Shown: positions 15,785 to 23,598 of the stretch, one piece after another
Layout of the letters: the number at the start of each line of letters is the position of its first letter
Position numbering within the stretch: position 1 is the stretch's first letter
Source of the DNA: Clostridium_AI sp002297865
GTDB taxonomy: Bacteria > Bacillota > Clostridia > Lachnospirales > Lachnospiraceae
Direction of reading: 5' to 3'
NCBI GenBank assembly: GCA_937903005.1
Contig: CALFNR010000144.1
Coordinates: 1-64,000 of the forward strand
DNA length: 64,000 bases
Position numbers and translations under genes: made by a program
Notes under the pieces: model-generated
Seen by the model: the letters and a program-made list of their open reading frames with translations, nothing else
Database searches by the model: none
What the model was told of the DNA's origin: nothing

Positions 15785-16768
15785 ATGATTTTAAATGTAC
15801 TTGAATTAACACCAAACAAATTAACAACTGACTTAACATCTTACAACTTCTTACTTTACTCTACACCAGGAGTTGGAAAGACAACATTCGCTTTAGAAAT
15901 GTTCCCTGAGAGATCGCTAATCTTAGGCTGCGAATTTGGTTATAAAGGTATTCCAGGAGCAATCGGTGTGCCGGTTCCAAACTACCACACATTATTACAG
16001 TATGTGGACCAATTAGATACAGAAGAAGCAAGAGCTCAATATGACACATTAATCGTTGATACAACAACAAAAGTTGGAGATATGATTGAGGAATATATCT
16101 TAAGTATGTATGGTAAAGACACTCTTGGAGAATGTAAAGCTCACGGTGGAGCGTACCCGTTCATCAATAGATATTACAACTTAGCATTCAATAGATTAAA
16201 AGCTAGAGGTTATAACTTCGTTTATATCTGCCATGCAAAAACAGAGGATATCAAAAATGAAAAAGGCGAAGTAATCGGCCAAAAGTATCTTCCAAAAATG
16301 TCAGATAGATTAAATTCTTTAATCGAACCAGAAGTTGATTACACATTCTTCTTAACGCTCGATTCTAAAGGAAACAGAATCATGGCAACAGATAACACAC
16401 CTAGATCCGTTGGAAAGCAGAGAACAAATCTTCCTAAATTAATGCCACTTGATGGAGATAAATTCAGAGAAGAATTTGCTAAGGGTGTTCATGAAAAGGC
16501 CAAAGGTTCAGTAACTGATGAAAAAGTAAAATCTACGGTTACAGAGTTCAGATCAGAAGAAAGGGATTACAAAGAAGTAATCGCGGAAATTAAAGAGCTT
16601 GGTAAAGAGCTTGTGAACACTGGTAAGAACAAAGACGCGGTTGCAATCGTAAATAACAGATTAGGCCAGGATAACAATGGAGTTCAAAGAACACTAGATG
16701 TTATGACTCAAAAGAATGTTCAGATGTTAGAAGCAATCGTATTAGACCTAAAAAAACTAATGAAATAG
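15785..16768 (+). CDS. RecA-like ATPase, Sak4-type recombination protein
   Basis: 327 residues. The Walker A block YSTPGVGKTTFA lies at ~26-37. A Walker-B-like YDTLIVDTTTKV is at ~94-105 and YNFVYICHAK at ~146-155. This is the pattern of phage nucleotide-binding proteins of the Sak4/RecA-core class, which act as ssDNA annealing or recombinase factors with SSB. Position among SSB, helicase and primase genes agrees. The C-terminal ~100 residues are charged and unassigned. Confidence 0.75.
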   Translation: MILNVLELTPNKLTTDLTSYNFLLYSTPGVGKTTFALEMFPERSLILGCEFGYKGIPGAIGVPVPNYHTLLQYVDQLDTEEARAQYDTLIVDTTTKVGDMIEEYILSMYGKDTLGECKAHGGAYPFINRYYNLAFNRLKARGYNFVYICHAKTEDIKNEKGEVIGQKYLPKMSDRLNSLIEPEVDYTFFLTLDSKGNRIMATDNTPRSVGKQRTNLPKLMPLDGDKFREEFAKGVHEKAKGSVTDEKVKSTVTEFRSEERDYKEVIAEIKELGKELVNTGKNKDAVAIVNNRLGQDNNGVQRTLDVMTQKNVQMLEAIVLDLKKLMK

Positions 16769-16775
16769 TTATATG

Positions 16776-16804
16776 AAAGGGTGTGGCAACGCGCCCTTTT
16801 TAAT
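16776..16804 (+). terminator. Intrinsic terminator
   Basis: AAAGGGTGTG (16776) pairs with CGCGCCCTTT (16790) with two G-T pairs and a GCAA tetraloop, followed by T. Confidence 0.85.
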
Positions 16805-16828
16805 TAATAAAATGAGAAGGAGAACTAT

Positions 16829-17599
16829 ATGAGTAATTGCAAAAGAAACGCTGCAGTGGGGCTCTTGGTAGCTTCAACCTGTTTATCTGGATTATTTGGA
16901 TATCAAGGTAATACACTTTCTAAGGCGAACAAAGAGTTAAAACAGAATGTAATGGAGCAAGCCGAAACTATAAATAAATTAAGTAGTGATTATGGAAAAC
17001 TCGAAAGTAATTATAATATGAACGAGAAGTCATTAAAAGAATTGAAACAGAAGTATGAGAAAGAAATAAAAGAAAAAGAAGATTTGATTCAAAAAAATGC
17101 TGATTTGGCTGCAGAGAATGAAAAGTTAGTTTCTGCAGCCAGAGCCAGGCAATTAAGAAGAGCAGCTGATACAAAAAAGAAAAACGAAACTTCTTCTAAA
17201 CCAGTTAGTTCTTCTAGCAACACAAAGATTTCGTTATCAGCTAGTGAATTGAATTTACTAGAAAGGCTGGTTGAATGTGAAGCTGGAGCTGAACCAACAG
17301 AAGGTCAGATTGCTGTTGTAAACGTGGTATTGAACAGAAGAAGATCTGGCCAATTCCCGAATACAATTACAGGCGTAATCTATGATAAAGGTCAGTTTTC
17401 TCCAGTAGCAAGTGGATTTATTAATAATGTAACTGTATCGAGCAGAGTTAAATCATCGGTTAGAAGAGCATTAGACGGTGAAACAGTAGTGTCTAATGAT
17501 ACGTTATATTTCTTTGCAACATGGGTGAGCGCTGATAATCCAATCAGGGACCATGTAACAGTAACAAAGACAATTGGCGGACATCATTTCGGAAAATAA
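16829..17599 (+). CDS. Exported SleB/CwlJ-type cell-wall hydrolase
   Basis: 256 residues. An N-terminal hydrophobic anchor or signal (~8-26) is followed by a coiled coil (~30-108) and a Ser-rich linker. The hydrolase_2 (SleB/CwlJ) domain covers ~130-256 (LLERLVECEAGAEPTEGQIA, VVNVVLNRR, YDKGQFSPVASG, YFFATW). The first Glu region is the expected catalytic site. The family cuts peptidoglycan, classically spore cortex. Its place in the replication block rather than the lysis cassette is odd. No class-1 promoter precedes it, so expression may come from read-through. Confidence 0.85.
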   Translation: MSNCKRNAAVGLLVASTCLSGLFGYQGNTLSKANKELKQNVMEQAETINKLSSDYGKLESNYNMNEKSLKELKQKYEKEIKEKEDLIQKNADLAAENEKLVSAARARQLRRAADTKKKNETSSKPVSSSSNTKISLSASELNLLERLVECEAGAEPTEGQIAVVNVVLNRRRSGQFPNTITGVIYDKGQFSPVASGFINNVTVSSRVKSSVRRALDGETVVSNDTLYFFATWVSADNPIRDHVTVTKTIGGHHFGK

Positions 17600-17607
17600 C
17601 AATTATG

Positions 17608-17640
17608 AAACCCGTAGTAGCATGAGTTTACTATGGGTTT
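17608..17640 (+). terminator. Terminator-like hairpin interlaced with a promoter
   Basis: AAACCCGTAGTA (17608) pairs with TACTATGGGTTT (17629) with one G-T pair. The loop and 3' arm contain GAGTTTAC, the -35 of the next promoter. The T tract is short (TTTTAC). Confidence 0.7.
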
Positions 17641-17662
17641 TACTATTATATAATATAAATAT
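17624..17662 (+). promoter_or_regulatory. Class-1 promoter with -35 inside a hairpin
   Basis: GAGTTTACT (17624), 17 bp, TATAAT (17649), ATAAATAT. It drives the zinc protein/helicase operon. Confidence 0.85.
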
Positions 17663-17686
17663 GAATAATAATAAGGAGGGTCGATA

Positions 17687-18190
17687 ATGGCTAAAAAGTA
17701 TAAATGTAAAGGACCTTGTGGAGAAAGTTATGTGCTTGAAGATATGGTTCTTGTTAGTAGTGAAAAGGCTAAAACACCGATAAGATGGTGTAAATCATGC
17801 AGAGAGAAAGCTGAAAAAGAAATGCAAGAAAGACAAAGTCTATACGATACAATTAAGGAATTGTATGGAATTACATTCCCAACAGGAATGATGTTAAAGC
17901 AAATTAAAGAGTATAAGGAGCAGTATGGTTATACGTATTCAGGAATTGAATTAGCTCTAAGATTTTGTGTAGGGAAACCAGGAATCGTATGGAAACCCAC
18001 AATGGGAATTGGAATCGTCCCTCATTACTATGAGAGAGCTAGGCTTGATTTAGAAGAGAAGAATAGAAGAGTAGAATCATTTATTGATGTAAGCCAGCAA
18101 ACCGTGACAATTAAAATTTCCAAATTGGATAACACCAACCATTATAAAAACGAGAAACTAATCGACCTGGAGGACTTACTTAATGATTAA
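17687..18190 (+). CDS. Zinc-finger protein upstream of helicase
   Basis: 167 residues. CKGPC and CKSCREK near the N terminus (~6-41) form a probable treble-clef/zinc ribbon. The middle (KELYGITFPTGMMLKQIKEY, GIELALRF) resembles winged-helix parts of phage replication proteins. It overlaps the DnaB gene by 8 nt. Helicase loader or replisome organiser is a reasonable inference from position, not shown by motif. Confidence 0.6.
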   Translation: MAKKYKCKGPCGESYVLEDMVLVSSEKAKTPIRWCKSCREKAEKEMQERQSLYDTIKELYGITFPTGMMLKQIKEYKEQYGYTYSGIELALRFCVGKPGIVWKPTMGIGIVPHYYERARLDLEEKNRRVESFIDVSQQTVTIKISKLDNTNHYKNEKLIDLEDLLND

Positions 18191-19715
18191 TAATAACTTA
18201 CTTATACCAAAAAGAGCAGTATTCAACGTAATAGGATGCTTATGTAAAAACCCGCAGTTAATGTTTGAAGAGAACGTAAAACTAGATAAAAAGGATTTCG
18301 GAACAGACTTCTATAAAATTCTATTTGGAGCAATTAATAATCTAGCTGTAAGCAATGTAAAGATAAATGAGATTACGGCGGTTGACATTGATAACTACCT
18401 TGCGGAACATGTAAAACTATATAAGATTTACGAATCAGAGAATGGATTTAGTTTCATTGGTTCGGCAATTCAAAATGCCAATACTGATTTATTTGAAACA
18501 AATTACTCGATGTTAAAGAAAATGTCATTACTAAGAGATTTCAATGATCATGGTTTTGATATTACTGATATTATAGATCCAGCTTCTTCGGACTTGGCAA
18601 TGAGACAAAAGCAAGTTGAGGAATTAAGTAAAATGTCACTACAAGACATTATCGATAAATTCAATCTAAAATTTGTATCATTGAAAAATGAATGGAATTT
18701 AGAAGGAAACCATAAGAGCTATGACATTTCAGATGGATTAGATACGCTTTTAGAAGAGCTGCACAAAGACCCCGAATATGGATATCCGTTCTTAAATACT
18801 TACTATAATACGATTTTTAGAGGAATGAGATATGGTAAGTTGATGATAAAAAGTGCTGGTACTGGTGTTGGTAAGACGAGAACAGCCTTGCTTGATATTG
18901 CGAGTGTTTCAGCAAGCCATATCTTTGATTTAGAAACAATGAGATGGAAAGAGAATGGTCACAATTATGCGAGCTGCTTCATTTCTACCGAGTTAGATAA
19001 ATCGGAATTACAAACTTGTCTTATTGCAATTATATCCGGAGTGCCTGAAGACGTAATCAAACTAGGAAATTTTGAACCGGCAATCTATGAACGTATCAAG
19101 AGAGCAATCGAAGTATTGAAGAACTCTCCAATCAGTTTACATTACATTGAAGATTTCTCGATTGCAGACATTGAGCAGATCATCGAGAAAGATATATTAG
19201 AAAAGAATATCAAGTTTGTTTGGTTTGACTACCTTCAAATAACTCCAAAACTGTCTCGTACAATTCAGGAAGAGTATGGAATGGGATTAAGAGAGGACCA
19301 GATTTTACAGAACTTCTCAGCTAGATTAAAGAATATCGCAACAAGATACAATGTATACGTATGTACTGCAACGCAGCTTAATAGAAATTCCAAGGAAAAG
19401 GAAAACAGAGACGCTACCAGTATTCGTGGAGGATCTGCAACTATCGATAAAGCAGATCATGCTATCCAAATGTATAAGGTAACTGCTTCGGATTTGAAAT
19501 TAGTGGAGCATATGCTTAACCGAGGATTCCAACAACCAAACTTCATGCACATTATTTATAAAAACAGATCTGGTCAAAATAACGTAATTGTCTGGTCACA
19601 AATGAACCACTCAAATATGAGGGAGACTGTTTGTTTCTGCACGGATCCAGACGGAAACCCGTTAAATATTACCCCTACAACTTTTGAGTTCAAGGATGAA
19701 AATATAGCAGCGTAA
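18183..19715 (+). CDS. dnaB: Replicative DNA helicase, DnaB-like
   Basis: 510 residues. A helical N-terminal domain is followed by a RecA-type ATPase. Walker A SAGTGVGKTRT contains Lys231; Walker B is FVWFDYLQI; TATQLNR and RGGSATIDKADHAIQM are typical DnaB H3/H4 motifs. It unwinds duplex DNA ahead of the phage polymerase (34209). It is followed directly by the primase gene, the common phage arrangement. Confidence 0.9.
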   Translation: MINNNLLIPKRAVFNVIGCLCKNPQLMFEENVKLDKKDFGTDFYKILFGAINNLAVSNVKINEITAVDIDNYLAEHVKLYKIYESENGFSFIGSAIQNANTDLFETNYSMLKKMSLLRDFNDHGFDITDIIDPASSDLAMRQKQVEELSKMSLQDIIDKFNLKFVSLKNEWNLEGNHKSYDISDGLDTLLEELHKDPEYGYPFLNTYYNTIFRGMRYGKLMIKSAGTGVGKTRTALLDIASVSASHIFDLETMRWKENGHNYASCFISTELDKSELQTCLIAIISGVPEDVIKLGNFEPAIYERIKRAIEVLKNSPISLHYIEDFSIADIEQIIEKDILEKNIKFVWFDYLQITPKLSRTIQEEYGMGLREDQILQNFSARLKNIATRYNVYVCTATQLNRNSKEKENRDATSIRGGSATIDKADHAIQMYKVTASDLKLVEHMLNRGFQQPNFMHIIYKNRSGQNNVIVWSQMNHSNMRETVCFCTDPDGNPLNITPTTFEFKDENIAA

Positions 19716-19716
19716 C

Positions 19717-19755
19717 GAATTTACTCTATGTTTATTAATTATATAATATAAACAT
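19717..19755 (+). promoter_or_regulatory. Class-1 promoter inside a 13-bp inverted repeat
   Basis: GAATTTACT (19717), 17 bp, TATAAT (19742), ATAAACAT. The -10 occupies the loop of the hairpin at 19723-19760. It drives the primase gene. Confidence 0.75.
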
Positions 19756-19770
19756 AGAGTATTTTTATTT
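19723..19770 (+). terminator. Perfect 13-bp hairpin + T tract overlapping a promoter
   Basis: ACTCTATGTTTAT (19723) and ATAAACATAGAGT (19748) pair perfectly around a 12-nt loop holding TATAAT, followed by ATTTTTATTT. Transcripts reading in from dnaB can fold it; transcripts starting at the internal promoter cannot. Confidence 0.75.
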
Positions 19771-19783
19771 AGGAGGATTTAGA

Positions 19784-20833
19784 ATGGATTACAAAGAAGC
19801 GATAAGTCGAATGACCGACGAAGATGTAGTAACTATCTTATGCGACTTAGGCTCGGATTATCCCAGAGAAGCTAGAAACAGCTTGATTTTTCAGACTGTA
19901 TGTCATGGTGGAGAAAAGCACAAATTATATTATTACAGAGATACAAAGGCGTTTCAATGTTATTCAAATTGTGGCCATTTTTCAAATATATTCAACGTGG
20001 TAATGCAAGCTAAGGATTGCAGCTTTGGAGAAGCATATAAGTACGTCTGTGAGAAATTAGGATATTATTTTAGTTCGACATTACGTTATGGATTTCAGGA
20101 AGAGAGCATTGATAACAGCTTCATCAATAGATTTGAAGTCGAAAAAGTAAAGGCTGAGAGTATCGTTATTAGAGATCCAGTTGTGCTTAAAAGATTCCGT
20201 GACTTATATCATCATACTTGGGTAGAAGATAACATCAATACAAGAGTAATGAGACTGTTTGGAATCAAATATGATATCCTGGATAATGCAATCATCATTC
20301 CGCATTACAATATGAATGGTGAATTGATTGGTATTAGAGCCAGATATCTAAATGAGGATATGGTTGCGGCAGGACGAAAATATATGCCAATTACGATTGA
20401 TAATATATTGTATAACTACCCAACGAGCCTTAACCTGTATGGATTGAACATAAACAAAGAAAATATCATCAAATACAAAAGAGTGGTTATTGGGGAAGCT
20501 GAAAAGTTTGTAATGCAGCATAGGAGCTATTATGAAGATAGTGTGGCAGTTGCATTAAATGGAAGTACATTATCAGAGTACCAGGTTCACATGCTCCTTG
20601 ATTTAGGCGTTGAAACTGTTGTATTGGCCCTAGATAAAGAGTTTGATAATCCAGAGGACGAGAAGAAGTATAAGGAGAAAATTAATAGATCGTTTATCTC
20701 CAAACTACTTCCATATTTCACAGTTGAGATTATCTGGGACCAGAAAGGATTACTTGATTTGAAGGACTCGCCAACCGATAAAGGAAAAGCGGTTTATGAA
20801 CAGTTATATAGTGACAGGATTATTTTGAGCTAG
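19784..20833 (+). CDS. dnaG: DNA primase (zinc finger + Toprim)
   Basis: 349 residues. The N terminus has a CHC2-like zinc element: CHGGEKHKLYYY, then FQCYSNCGH at ~36-66. The Toprim core reads VVIGEAEKFVMQHRSYY, VALNGSTLSEYQ and VVLALDKEFDN. It is shorter than bacterial DnaG (~600) and lacks a helicase-binding C domain. It makes RNA primers with the helicase gene just upstream. RBS AGGAGG. Confidence 0.87.
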   Translation: MDYKEAISRMTDEDVVTILCDLGSDYPREARNSLIFQTVCHGGEKHKLYYYRDTKAFQCYSNCGHFSNIFNVVMQAKDCSFGEAYKYVCEKLGYYFSSTLRYGFQEESIDNSFINRFEVEKVKAESIVIRDPVVLKRFRDLYHHTWVEDNINTRVMRLFGIKYDILDNAIIIPHYNMNGELIGIRARYLNEDMVAAGRKYMPITIDNILYNYPTSLNLYGLNINKENIIKYKRVVIGEAEKFVMQHRSYYEDSVAVALNGSTLSEYQVHMLLDLGVETVVLALDKEFDNPEDEKKYKEKINRSFISKLLPYFTVEIIWDQKGLLDLKDSPTDKGKAVYEQLYSDRIILS

Positions 20834-20852
20834 AGTTTACTAGCTCTTTTTT
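20827..20852 (+). terminator. Terminator whose loop is the next promoter's -35
   Basis: GAGCTA (20827) pairs with TAGCTC (20841); the 8-nt loop is exactly GAGTTTAC; six T follow. The primase stop codon is in the 5' arm and loop. Confidence 0.85.
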
Positions 20853-20871
20853 AATTATATAATATAAATAT
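20833..20871 (+). promoter_or_regulatory. Class-1 promoter with -35 as terminator loop
   Basis: GAGTTTAC (20833), 17 bp, TATAAT (20858), ATAAATAT. It drives the recJ-like gene. Confidence 0.85.
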
Positions 20872-20898
20872 AAGCAATATTAAAAAGGAGACAGATAA

Positions 20899-22629
20899 AT
20901 GAAATATAGACAACGAACGTTCCATACAGGGAACATAATAGAAACAATACTAAACGGAAGAGGAATAGAAAATATCGAGCAGTTTTTAAACCCAACAAAT
21001 GCAGACGATACCAAATTAGAGCTAGTGAAGAACCTAGAAGAAGGCGTCAAACTTATCAAGGATAACTTGGGTAAGAAGATATTAATTCTAGTGGATAGTG
21101 ATTGCGATGGTTATACATCAGCTTCTATCATGTATCAGTATTTGAAAGCTGTAAATCCTGATATCGATATTCATTTCTATGTGCATGAGACAAAGCTCCA
21201 TGGATTAACTAATCAGTTTATGGATTACATTAAGGACAAGTCATATGACCTTATCATAATTCCAGACGCTGGTTCAAATGATGTAGAAAATATTGAACTG
21301 CTAGAAAGGACTTATGATACTAGAGTATTGGTTATCGACCACCACGAGATTGAAAAAGAATCTCCTTATGGCGTGATTATAAATAACCAGGCTTGTGAAA
21401 ATACAAATTCCAATTTAACCGGCGCGGGTATGGCTTACATCTTTTGCAGAGCATTAGAAAGGGAATTTAGAACTGGTAAACTAGAAGAACTCGCAGACCT
21501 TGCAATGATTGGATTAATCGGAGATAGTGCGAATCTAAGGGATAATGAGGTAAGATTTCTTTGCATGAATGCAATCAAGGGAATTACGAATAATCTTCTA
21601 AAAACTTTCTACCAGGTTAATGGAAAGGGTACCGAGAATCTTATCATAAAGGATTTATCTTTTAGTGGGATTATTCCAATGATTAACGCGGTTGTTCGTG
21701 TTGGTACATTAGAGGAAAGGATTCAGTTATTCCAAGCATTGTCTAATATTGACTGCGACTATACAACGGTAGTTGAAAAGAGAAAGCTCAATAAGGAAAC
21801 CAGAAAATACGAGATAAAAGCATTTGAAATGAACGCCTATGAGTATATGGTTGAAGTCGGAACAAAGGCCAAGAGCAGACAGGATTCAATTACTAAGAAA
21901 GTAATCAAATCTGTTGAAAAACAATATGATCCTTCATCTGGTATTCAGTTATTCATAATCGATGATAACGAAGAAGCGAAGGGAATCACGGGATTAATTG
22001 CTAATAAGCTATCAGGTCAATATCAGCAGCCTTGTATAGTAATGTGGGAGAGCCCAGAGCATGGAAATTACATCGGAAGTTTAAGAGGAAATGTAAAGGT
22101 TCTAAAAGATTTCAAGCAATGGTGTACTAATACCGGATTATTTAGTTTAGCACAGGGTCATCCAAATGCTGCAGGTATCATACTTCCAACAAGTAATTTA
22201 GAGCAGCTTAGAGAAATGGCTCGTAATGTGGAAGCTGAAGAGTATTGCAATGATGTGGATCTTATCTATAAGGGGTTTGTAAATGTTGAAGATGTAAAAA
22301 TAGTCAACAGATATAAGCACCTATGGTATGGAGGTGTTGAGGAACCTTTATTCGCAGTAGAACAGATTGAAGTTCCGAAATCAGCACTGGTCCTTAATAA
22401 ATCAACTATGAAGTTCTATGTAAATGGATTAACTTATATCAAATTTAGAACAAGTGAGTCCGAGTTTAATTCATTAAAATATGGAAATGGATTCGATGAA
22501 ACCGTCACATTAAATCTGGTTGGAAGGTTTGATATAAACACATGGAACGGTAATTGTTATCCTCAATTTGTAATTGATGATTACGAAGTGGCGGAGAAGG
22601 AAGTAAATCTATACGGCATTTTCGCTTAA
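20899..22629 (+). CDS. recJ: RecJ-like single-strand DNA exonuclease (DHH family)
   Basis: 576 residues. DHH phosphoesterase motifs: ILVDSDCDGYTSASI (motif I, ~57-71), LIIIPDAGS, VLVIDHHEIE (DHH, ~145-154). The DHHA1-like GHPNAAGI segment lies at ~416-423. RecJ degrades 5' ends of ssDNA in recombination and repair. The size matches bacterial RecJ. It has its own class-1 promoter. An in-frame fusion or truncation is not evident. Confidence 0.87.
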   Translation: MKYRQRTFHTGNIIETILNGRGIENIEQFLNPTNADDTKLELVKNLEEGVKLIKDNLGKKILILVDSDCDGYTSASIMYQYLKAVNPDIDIHFYVHETKLHGLTNQFMDYIKDKSYDLIIIPDAGSNDVENIELLERTYDTRVLVIDHHEIEKESPYGVIINNQACENTNSNLTGAGMAYIFCRALEREFRTGKLEELADLAMIGLIGDSANLRDNEVRFLCMNAIKGITNNLLKTFYQVNGKGTENLIIKDLSFSGIIPMINAVVRVGTLEERIQLFQALSNIDCDYTTVVEKRKLNKETRKYEIKAFEMNAYEYMVEVGTKAKSRQDSITKKVIKSVEKQYDPSSGIQLFIIDDNEEAKGITGLIANKLSGQYQQPCIVMWESPEHGNYIGSLRGNVKVLKDFKQWCTNTGLFSLAQGHPNAAGIILPTSNLEQLREMARNVEAEEYCNDVDLIYKGFVNVEDVKIVNRYKHLWYGGVEEPLFAVEQIEVPKSALVLNKSTMKFYVNGLTYIKFRTSESEFNSLKYGNGFDETVTLNLVGRFDINTWNGNCYPQFVIDDYEVAEKEVNLYGIFA

Positions 22630-22638
22630 CTGTTATTA

Positions 22639-22652
22639 TACAATACAAATAC
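22639..22652 (+). promoter_or_regulatory. Variant promoter (-10 TACAATACAAATAC only)
   Basis: TACAATACAAATAC resembles the phage -10 extension, but no GTTTAC lies at the -35 position. It precedes the gene at 22697. Confidence 0.4.
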
Positions 22653-22696
22653 AAAAGATAAAAAACGAATTTTATTTGATAAAAGGAGATAATATC

Positions 22697-23044
22697 ATGA
22701 TTACTATTGTTACTAAGGACGCTCATTATTTATCGGAATACATTATTAGGACTTCTACACCAATCAATGTTGTTACAATTGGCAGCAAGCTAGATGAATG
22801 CTCTTTTAAACTGGGTGATACAGATAAGAGCGTAGAGCATTTTGAAATGGTATTCAGAGAGCTTGGACTTTCAAAAGGCGCAGGAACAACGAAAGGACGT
22901 ATTGAATTAATAGAAGGATTCCATAAGGATAACGTCGTGATGATCGCCAATCTAATAGAGCAGCTATACGATGGTTACCAGGTAGAAAATAATATTGGGC
23001 TTCTGAAAAGGAAGTTCGAAGAAATGCTGAAAGCTGGGGAATAA
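22697..23044 (+). CDS. Hypothetical protein
   Basis: 115 residues from the ATG after AAAGGAG; an upstream in-frame TTG at 22676 is rejected. The pattern is mixed alpha/beta (ITIVTKDAHYLSEYIIRTS, HFEMVFRELGLSKGAG). No family recognised. It lies between recJ and rnhA, so a DNA-metabolism role is only contextual. Confidence 0.6.
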   Translation: MITIVTKDAHYLSEYIIRTSTPINVVTIGSKLDECSFKLGDTDKSVEHFEMVFRELGLSKGAGTTKGRIELIEGFHKDNVVMIANLIEQLYDGYQVENNIGLLKRKFEEMLKAGE

Positions 23045-23061
23045 TCTCTAGCTTTTCTTTT
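23030..23061 (+). terminator. Probable intrinsic terminator
   Basis: AAAGCT (23030) pairs with AGCTTT (23050) with a further GGGA/TCTC inner stem and a T-rich tail. It overlaps the end of the 22697 gene. Confidence 0.55.
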
Positions 23062-23065
23062 ATCT

Positions 23066-23104
23066 GAGTGTACTATCAAATTAACAATTATATAATATAA
23101 ATAT
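23066..23104 (+). promoter_or_regulatory. Class-1 promoter, GTGTAC variant
   Basis: GAGTGTACT (23066), 17 bp, TATAAT (23091), ATAAATAT. It drives rnhA and the ligase gene. Confidence 0.75.
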
Positions 23105-23126
23105 GATGAATAAAAGGAGGGAACCA

Positions 23127-23597
23127 ATGAAAGAAGTAATCATATATACAGATGGAGGTTGCAGGGGAAACCAAAGCAAAGAGAATGTTGGGGCTTATGG
23201 AATAGTAATGATGTACACGGATCCAAAGGGAACTCTTCATAAAAAAGAGGTAAGCTGTGGATTTAGAAATGTTACAAATAATCAAATGGAGCTCAAAGCA
23301 GTAGTAGAAGCATTGAGACTTTTGAATTATCCATGTCAAGTCCAATTATACAGCGATTCAAGATATGTATGTGACGCGATCAATAAGAAATGGTTATCTG
23401 GTTGGATAGCAAAAGGATGGATTACATCAAGTAATAAACCAGTAAAAAATCAAGAGCTTTGGGTGGAGCTATTGGCTGAATTAGGAAAGCACAAGGTTAC
23501 ATTCCATTGGGTGAAAGGCCATAACAACAACGAAGGAAATGAACGTTGTGATCAACTATGCAATTTAGAAATGGATTTACTTACAGGAGGAAAATAG
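23127..23597 (+). CDS. rnhA: Ribonuclease HI
   Basis: 156 residues from the ATG after AGGAGGG. The catalytic set is intact: IYTDGGCRGN (Asp), NNQMELKAVVEAL (Glu), LYSDSRYV (Asp) and a final NERCDQL (Asp), with WVKGHNNNEGN in the handle region. It removes RNA primers during lagging-strand synthesis and acts with the ligase encoded 1 nt downstream. Confidence 0.94.
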   Translation: MKEVIIYTDGGCRGNQSKENVGAYGIVMMYTDPKGTLHKKEVSCGFRNVTNNQMELKAVVEALRLLNYPCQVQLYSDSRYVCDAINKKWLSGWIAKGWITSSNKPVKNQELWVELLAELGKHKVTFHWVKGHNNNEGNERCDQLCNLEMDLLTGGK

Positions 23598-23598
23598 C

